Shown one piece after another: positions 6,829-11,493 of a DNA stretch of 11,493 bases (its first letter is position 1; every line of letters begins with the position of its first letter). The DNA comes from an uncultured euryarchaeote (GTDB taxonomy: Archaea > Thermoplasmatota > Poseidoniia > Poseidoniales > Poseidoniaceae). The position numbers were made by a program, and so were the translations under genes. The notes beneath the pieces are model-generated. The model had not been told where the DNA came from. It searched no databases and saw only the letters and a program-made list of their open reading frames with translations. Location of the stretch: the NCBI GenBank assembly GCA_937881505.1, contig CALGEM010000260.1, positions 1 through 11,493 of the forward strand. Direction: 5' to 3'.

Positions 6829-7581
6829 TCAACGGTAGGCGTGGAAGGACATGCGTCCTTGATTGATGGTTTGACGGAAGGATTCTCGTCGCTGAATCAT
6901 GCCCTTGATGGACGAGAGGAAGCGGACGGGCCAAGCGTAGCGAAGCCAGGGGCGCTTGGGGTAGACGACTTCTACACGAGAGAAGCCGAGGTCCTTCAGC
7001 ATCCCCTTCATGGCGGCCACGTTGGGTGCCCAGTAGTTGGTGTCGTCGTTGTTCAGGGAATCGCCGGGGAAGTACACCATTGAGGGCTTCCAGCGGTGAA
7101 GGTCATCCACGTGCGTTTCGATGATGAGCAACTCATCGCACACCTCAGAAGCGACACGAAGTCCGCCCATCGGGTCTTGAAGGTGGTAGAGCACGCCCAA
7201 AAAGAGGACGACATCGAACTTACCGACCTTCTCTGGCGTGATGGCCATGGCGTCAATATCCAGACTCTCGACCTTGGAATTCAAGGTCTCATGAACGAGA
7301 TCAAAGCCGGCTTTGGTTCCCCATCCGGGCCCGCTCCAGCAGAAGTGGTCGGTGGCCAGCACACGCTTGGCGCCGTTGCGTTCGGCTTGGAAAGAGAAGA
7401 AGCCGTCCCACGCCCCGATATCGAGCACGGTCTTGCCCGTGAGGTCCTCAGGAAGGCAAACTTGACCCAATTTGTCCATGGAGTTGTCCTGACCTGGCGT
7501 GACGATACCGTCGCGCAACGGAATGGAGTGAAACCACTTGATTTCATTCATACGGCGGATGAGCTCCTCATTGTCCCCCAT
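6829..7581 (-). CDS. CmoB/DUF1698-like SAM-dependent methyltransferase
   Basis: This 250-residue class I methyltransferase has motif I VLDIGAWDG (52-60), an acidic strand end at Asp78 (ATDHF), and LGVLYHLQDP (128-137), the signature shared with CmoB (tRNA U34 carboxymethyl transfer) and DUF1698 proteins. KWFHSIPLRDGIVTPG (15-30) before the Rossmann fold is typical of a wide bacterial subfamily that is often uncharacterised. CmoB itself is longer, so tRNA modification is only one option; methylation of a small molecule, lipid or glycan is as likely. Start choice: the first ATG (7605) adds MHKEGGGS, but an AAGGAGG ribosome binding site (7595-7589) lies exactly 7 bases before the ATG at 7581, which I take as the start. 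It follows the giant surface protein gene after 62 bases and precedes ahcY by 98, so its by-product can be cleared by its neighbour. Confidence 0.88.
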   Translation of the reverse strand: MGDNEELIRRMNEIKWFHSIPLRDGIVTPGQDNSMDKLGQVCLPEDLTGKTVLDIGAWDGFFSFQAERNGAKRVLATDHFCWSGPGWGTKAGFDLVHETLNSKVESLDIDAMAITPEKVGKFDVVLFLGVLYHLQDPMGGLRVASEVCDELLIIETHVDDLHRWKPSMVYFPGDSLNNDDTNYWAPNVAAMKGMLKDLGFSRVEVVYPKRPWLRYAWPVRFLSSIKGMIQRRESFRQTINQGRMSFHAYR

Positions 7582-7588
7582 GCTTCCG

Positions 7589-7595
7589 CCTCCTT
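7589..7595 (-). promoter_or_regulatory. Strong Shine-Dalgarno site deciding the methyltransferase start
   Basis: AAGGAGG on the minus strand sits 7 bases before the ATG at 7581-7579. It lies inside the stretch that the longer ORF from 7605 would translate, so it argues against that upstream ATG. Other genes in the window lack such a site. Confidence 0.7.
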
Positions 7596-7601
7596 CCTTG
7601 T

Positions 7602-7610
7602 GCATATATC
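7602..7610 (-). promoter_or_regulatory. Possible TATA box upstream of the methyltransferase
   Basis: The minus strand reads GATATATGC, centred about 26 bases before the ATG at 7581. As an archaeal TATA box it would place the transcript start near that ATG, giving a leaderless mRNA without the AAGGAGG site. The two signals therefore compete: the TATA may be fortuitous and the gene read from the upstream gene's transcript, or both routes may be used. Confidence 0.35.
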
Positions 7611-7643
7611 GCTTCTCATCGGAGGCTCAGTCCAGACAGTTGC

Positions 7644-10600
7644 TCACTTCTTGTCCTTGTGCAACTGCTTGGCCTGCTTGGCCCACTCATCACGCTTGAC
7701 ACGACCAGGGAAGAACTCGATGGCGATGTTGACCTCTTCTTCGATCTTCGCCGTCATCTTACTGATTTGCTCGAAGGTGTAGATGCCGAGTGCATTCAAT
7801 TTCTCTTCGATGAATGGACCAATGCCCTTGATGGTTTGAAGGTCGTCTCTGTCCGAAGCAGAGGCAACACCGAGCGTTGCAAAGTCAATCTTCTCTGCCT
7901 TGGCGGCAACACGCTCGAGTTCTTCGGCCTGCTTGAGGGCCTTTTCATCCAACTTGACGTCCTCACCGAGCAAAATCTTGGCTTGGTTGGCCCATTGGTC
8001 TCGCTTAACACGGCCGGGGAAGAACTCGATGGCTTCGTTGACTTGTTCCTCAAGTTTGGCGTTCATGTTTGCGATTTGACGGTAGGTGGTGATGCCCAAG
8101 GCGTTCAACTTCTCTTCGATAAACGGACCGATGCCCTTGATGACTTGGAGGTCGTCCTTGCTGGTGATCACAGCGGCTTTTCCGTAAACACGGGTGATGC
8201 CTGAAACACCGGTCAATGCGTTTCCTTCCTTGCCCGTCCATGTGATGACGGTGCTGCCCTTCTGGTCCATGAGTGCGGCGGAACCTGAGTCGGCGAACTT
8301 GGATGCGTCGGCCACCTCAATGCTGGTTGCGCCCTTCTTCACCTCGGTCTTCAATTCAGAAGACGTAGCTTTTCCGAGGACCTTGAAGTCAATGGTTTCA
8401 GCACGGGCCTTAACACGTTCAAGTTCTGCTTCTTTCTTGGCTTCCTTCGTTGCAGGTTTAGCCTTCTTCGCAGCGGCTTCTTCCTCTGCCTTCTTCTTGG
8501 CAGCGGCTTCTTCCTTGGCCTTCTTGTCAGCCTCAGCCTTTGCCTTCTTCTCGGCTTCCTTCGCTGCCTTCTCTTCGGCTTCCTTTTGCTTGAGCATTTG
8601 ATTCATCTTTCGCTTATCCTGCTTGACCTGAACCGACCATGAGAAGTAGACAGAGGCTTTACCCAGTTTGATCAGGCCCTCGTATTCTGCTCCCGCATAG
8701 GTTGGTTCTTCAGCGTCGTCAAAGACGAAACGAACTCGGAGTTTTCCTTCTTCATCGGCTTCAAGCAGGAAGCCTGGTGTCCTTGAGGAGCCTCCGATTT
8801 CGACCATGGCAAATCGCTTTCCGTTGGTTTCTTCCTCCAGGTCAACGAGGTTGACGCCAATCTCTGGCGACATGTCCGTGATGCTGATGGCTTCCTTCGT
8901 CTTCACTGAGGTGCCCGGTTCAAGTTCCTTCACCGGCTTGAGAACAAACGGTTCTTCCTTTGTTCCAGCCCCCGAAACGAAGTTTGGTTGAGAGGTGGTG
9001 TGTTCGGGTTCAGGGCCGACGAGAACGACCTTTTCTCGGTTTTGCCAGAAGAGGAACAACAGCAAGAGGAGCAACAACAAGAGGAGCCAGCAGCACCATG
9101 AAGACAGTCCACCATCGTCATCGTCTTGGTTTTCAAGCGAATCTTCGATACAGGCTCCGTTTTCATCAACCTTGGCGATGTCTGAATCATCGCTCGGGTT
9201 GCTTCCACACTCAAGTTCCTTTTCGTCTAAGACACCGTCGTTATCGTCATCAAGGTCAACTTCGAGGCCGGTGACCGACTCATTGTCAGGCAAGCCATCG
9301 CCATCGGTATCGGCGAGAACGGCCATCGCAAAGGTGAACTGAGTGCCAGTCTGACTGTTGTTGGCGAACACCGTGTAGTTGGTCATTGGAGAGACCTCGG
9401 TTGGCGTACCCGTGATAATACCGGTTTCGCCAGAACGTGCCATGCTACCACTGAATTCCAATCCAGCAGGGAGGGCCGGGTAAATTGACCATGTTCCTGG
9501 TTCCATACCGCTCAAGTTGGGGTTGATGGTGAAGCCGGATTGGTTGAACACCGCTTCGAAGACATCGCCCTCGGTTCCATCCTTGGAGTAGCCAAGCACC
9601 TTTTCGTCCAGCGCATCACAAATACCGTCAACGTCGCCGTCAAGCGGAATGCTTGCACTGTCCTTCGGGTTGGTTCCACACGCCACCTCATCGGTGTCCG
9701 TCCACTGGTCGCCGTCGTCGTTGTCGTCAGCCACCAAATCCGTCTCGACGTCACCGTTGAGGTCGTCTGGCAGTCCGTCGCCATCGGTGTCCACCGATGC
9801 TGCAGCGTCGTGTGGGAAGGCATCGGGACCGGCCGCACAGACGCCACCAACAGCGTTTGGACCGTCGCAAACACCATCGCCATCGGTATCGGCGTTGGTT
9901 GCGTTGGTTCCGGGGTTTTCTGCAGAGGTGTAGTTGCCCGTGTTGTCTTCAGCCGTGTTGAGCAATCCGTCACCATCAATGTCCTCATCCAATGCATCGC
10001 AGATGGAATCGCCATCGAGGTCTTGAGGCGTTGAATCAGCAGACTGTGGGTCAGAGAGACACTCGGCCTCAGCGGCGTCGGAAGCTCCATCGCCATCATC
10101 GTCCAAATCTTCAACCAAATCGCCTTGGTAATCCGCTGGCAATTCGTTCGGCTCACCGTCGCCGTCCGTGTCTTCAAGGACACCAAGTTGGATGGTGAAA
10201 CTGGTGCTGAACTGCGTGGAGTTCGAGTACACCGTGTAGTTGGTCAACGGCATGGATTCGGTTGGAACACCATAGATGGTACCGTTGGTAGAGCTCAGGA
10301 TCAGACCCTCTGGGAGTTCAGGGTGAATCTCGTAATGAGCATCGCTGATGGTTGAGGTTGGTCCAACCGGGTACATGGCCGAGCCGTTCACGGCGTAAAG
10401 CGGGCCCTGCGTCGTGTCGTAGACGATGTCTTGAACTGTGATGTTCAGGGTCGCCGTTGCAAATCCATTGTCGTTGGTAGCCGCGATGGTGTACGTCGTT
10501 TTGCTCGTAATTTCCGTCGGGGTTCCGCTGATACGGCCGGTGTTGTTGTCAAAGGTGAGACCTGCAGGCAATTCAGGAGAAATCAACCACTGCAGCACAG

Positions 10601-11493
10601 GGCCACCGGTGGAAATCGGGGACTGGTCCATGGGACTGGAGTTGTTGAGCAATTCAACATCGCTTGGCACGTATGCGATGATGGGGAGGCTGTCAAGAAC
10701 GGTGATGTTGATGTAAGCGCTCACCGTACCACCGGTGTTGGTTCCCGTAATGGTGAACATGGTACGACTGAAGATCTCCGCTGGCGTACCGCTGATTTCT
10801 CCGTTCGTTGTATCAAAGGCGAGACCTGCTGGTAGGCTTGGGCTGATGGCCCAGGAGAGGATTTCACCATCGCCGAGCACCGTTGGTGAAAGTGGAAGGT
10901 CGCTGCTCGCCGTGTTGTTGACCAACGTCACATCATCTGGCGAGTAAGAAATCGTAGAGAGTTCATCCACAACGGTGAGGTTCAGGTAGGTCGTGGTTGT
11001 TCCACCGGTGTTTGTGGCGTTAATGGTGAACATCGTACGGCTGAGCAGGTCGGTTGGTGTACCACTGAGAACACCACTTGATGCATCAAAGGTCAGGCCA
11101 GCTGGCAAATCAGGTGTGATGGTCCACGAGACGATATCACCCGAACCCGTCAGCGTTGGCGAAAGGGGCAAGTCAGCGCTGGCGGTGTTCTTGGTCAAGT
11201 TCAAGTCGTCGGGTGTGTAGGAAACCGTTGGAACTTCGTCAACAATGGTGATGTTGATGTAAGCGGTTGCCGTTCCTCCGGTGTTGGTTCCCGTGATGGT
11301 GAACGTCGTTCGAGCAAGGAGTTGCGTTGGGGTTCCGCTGATGGAGCCGTCCGCAGTGTTGAACACAAGGCCACTCGGTAGGCTCGGACTGATGCTCCAG
11401 GAGACCACCGTACCTGAGCCTGTGACCGTTGGTGAAAGCGGTAGGTCGCTGCTCACCGTGTTCTTGGTCATCTCCAAGTCATCGGGCGTGTAG
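7644..11493 (-). CDS. Giant surface protein: Ig-like and TSP3 repeats outside, coiled coil and two HhH domains inside, 5' partial
   Basis: The frame is open to the right edge, so signal peptide and first domains are outside the window. Residues are numbered from 11477. Ig-like (putative-Ig, LPAGL...GTPTE type) domains: about 1-86, 87-177, 178-268, 269-352 and a divergent fifth at 353-436. Acidic TSP3-like repeats (437-627) contain several Cys (AEC, SICDALDE, VAC, GICDALDE). A sixth Ig-like domain (628-722) and more acidic repeats (723-791) follow. One membrane segment, WCCW plus ten Leu then FLFW (794-811), is followed by QNREK, predicting outside-to-inside orientation. Inside: a beta-rich domain (about 841-952), a Lys/Ala/Glu coiled coil (about 953-1025), then two copies of an ELERV..IDF..LG module ending in a helix-hairpin-helix domain (IKGIGPFIEEKLNALGI...FFPGRVKRD, 1108-1170 and 1210-1271). 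Adhesion with Ca-stiffened repeats is inferred; the HhH ligand is unknown. Confidence 0.9.
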   Translation of the reverse strand, partial: YTPDDLEMTKNTVSSDLPLSPTVTGSGTVVSWSISPSLPSGLVFNTADGSISGTPTQLLARTTFTITGTNTGGTATAYINITIVDEVPTVSYTPDDLNLTKNTASADLPLSPTLTGSGDIVSWTITPDLPAGLTFDASSGVLSGTPTDLLSRTMFTINATNTGGTTTTYLNLTVVDELSTISYSPDDVTLVNNTASSDLPLSPTVLGDGEILSWAISPSLPAGLAFDTTNGEISGTPAEIFSRTMFTITGTNTGGTVSAYINITVLDSLPIIAYVPSDVELLNNSSPMDQSPISTGGPVLQWLISPELPAGLTFDNNTGRISGTPTEITSKTTYTIAATNDNGFATATLNITVQDIVYDTTQGPLYAVNGSAMYPVGPTSTISDAHYEIHPELPEGLILSSTNGTIYGVPTESMPLTNYTVYSNSTQFSTSFTIQLGVLEDTDGDGEPNELPADYQGDLVEDLDDDGDGASDAAEAECLSDPQSADSTPQDLDGDSICDALDEDIDGDGLLNTAEDNTGNYTSAENPGTNATNADTDGDGVCDGPNAVGGVCAAGPDAFPHDAAASVDTDGDGLPDDLNGDVETDLVADDNDDGDQWTDTDEVACGTNPKDSASIPLDGDVDGICDALDEKVLGYSKDGTEGDVFEAVFNQSGFTINPNLSGMEPGTWSIYPALPAGLEFSGSMARSGETGIITGTPTEVSPMTNYTVFANNSQTGTQFTFAMAVLADTDGDGLPDNESVTGLEVDLDDDNDGVLDEKELECGSNPSDDSDIAKVDENGACIEDSLENQDDDDGGLSSWCCWLLLLLLLLLLFLFWQNREKVVLVGPEPEHTTSQPNFVSGAGTKEEPFVLKPVKELEPGTSVKTKEAISITDMSPEIGVNLVDLEEETNGKRFAMVEIGGSSRTPGFLLEADEEGKLRVRFVFDDAEEPTYAGAEYEGLIKLGKASVYFSWSVQVKQDKRKMNQMLKQKEAEEKAAKEAEKKAKAEADKKAKEEAAAKKKAEEEAAAKKAKPATKEAKKEAELERVKARAETIDFKVLGKATSSELKTEVKKGATSIEVADASKFADSGSAALMDQKGSTVITWTGKEGNALTGVSGITRVYGKAAVITSKDDLQVIKGIGPFIEEKLNALGITTYRQIANMNAKLEEQVNEAIEFFPGRVKRDQWANQAKILLGEDVKLDEKALKQAEELERVAAKAEKIDFATLGVASASDRDDLQTIKGIGPFIEEKLNALGIYTFEQISKMTAKIEEEVNIAIEFFPGRVKRDEWAKQAKQLHKDKK
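7665..7922 (-). other. Second copy of the C-terminal ELERV-HhH module
   Basis: This part of the giant protein reads ELERVAAKAEKIDFATLG, a short linker, then DDLQTIKGIGPFIEEKLNAL and the rest of a helix-hairpin-helix domain. Similar DDL..IKGIGP..E..LN.LGI domains, ending in a GR..RD.W..QAK helix, occur as extra segments on some bacterial NuoE and ribosomal L21 proteins (from memory). The HhH part is about 80 % identical by eye to the first copy, so the duplication is fairly recent. Confidence 0.75.
7968..8426 (-). other. First copy of the C-terminal ELERV-HhH module, with an inserted beta domain
   Basis: This copy reads ELERVKARAETIDFKVLGKA, an insertion at about 8354-8160, then DDLQVIKGIGPFIEEKLNAL and the HhH domain (8156-7968). 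The insertion (TEVKKGATSIEVADASKF, then STVITWTGKEGNALTGVSG) has the 'G-A-T-x-I-x-V-A-D-A-x-x-F ... I-x-Y/W-T-G-K ... L-T-G-V' pattern that I associate with beta domains in phage tail and virion proteins. The second copy lacks it. Confidence 0.65.
9045..9098 (-). other. Single membrane segment of the giant surface protein
   Basis: Codons read W-C-C-W, ten Leu, F-L-F-W, then Q-N-R-E-K. Acidic DDDDGG lies on the repeat side and the basic residue on the C-terminal side. The Cys pair is at the outer membrane border and the low-complexity Leu run is unusually uniform. Confidence 0.85.
10422..11492 (-). repeat. Tandem Ig-like domain repeats, 273-bp period
   Basis: Reading on the minus strand, units begin at a Y-[TSV]-P-[SD]-D motif at 11492, 11219, 10946 and 10673. 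The first three are exactly 273 bases (91 residues) long; the fourth is 252 bases (84 residues) and more divergent. Each carries DLPLSP (or a variant), LPAGL.F, G.ISGTP, FTI..TN.GG and a C-terminal YINIT strand, the putative-Ig (He_PIG-like) pattern. The constant period and the first unit ending at the window edge imply further copies upstream of the gene part seen here. Confidence 0.88.

Noticed and set aside
7096..7782. Open frame antisense to the methyltransferase and the end of the giant gene
   Set aside because: It crosses two supported genes and shows no motif; the sense frames carry clear domains.

Overview
The window looks like a piece of a marine archaeal genome, most likely Marine Group II Euryarchaeota (Candidatus Poseidoniales). 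That is an inference from four things: an archaeal-type adenosylhomocysteinase (short, ending TVGT, without the C-terminal KPxxYRY of the long form); archaeal-style TATA boxes about 26 bases before start codons; two large surface proteins built from Ig-like and acidic Ca-binding (thrombospondin type 3-like) repeats with a single membrane anchor; and moderately high GC with very short gaps. No rRNA, tRNA, CRISPR or insertion sequence is seen, so the lineage call cannot be proven from this window.

Layout, left to right. Positions 1-1150 (+) hold the 3' end of a surface protein gene with 35-residue acidic repeats, one membrane segment and a cytoplasmic tail. Positions 1181-2731 (+) encode a SelO-type protein AMPylase. 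Positions 2728-3039 (-) encode a 103-residue membrane protein that overlaps the selO stop by 4 bases and resembles the catalytic core of eukaryotic base-exchange phosphatidylserine synthases. An NTF2/SnoaL-like gene (3048-3452, +) diverges from it with only 8 bases between the start codons and is followed by a cytochrome b561-like gene (3502-4089, +).

From 4097 to the right edge everything is on the minus strand. In transcription order these are a giant surface protein (11493-7644, 5' end outside the window), a CmoB/DUF1698-like methyltransferase (7581-6829), adenosylhomocysteinase (6730-5456) and a bacterial-type S-adenosylmethionine synthetase (5341-4097). The last three form an S-adenosylmethionine supply, use and recycling set: MetK makes SAM, a methyltransferase uses it, and AhcY removes the S-adenosylhomocysteine. 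metK has its own good TATA box, so the set need not be one transcript.

The most unusual object is the giant protein. Outside the cell it has at least five Ig-like domains, acidic Ca-binding repeats, a sixth Ig-like domain and more acidic repeats. A WCCW/poly-leucine membrane segment leads to a cytoplasmic part with a beta-rich domain, a Lys/Ala/Glu coiled coil, and a duplicated module ending in a helix-hairpin-helix (HhH) domain. One copy of the module carries an inserted beta domain of a kind I associate with phage tail and virion proteins. A surface protein whose inner end carries two HhH domains is the best candidate here for an undescribed system.
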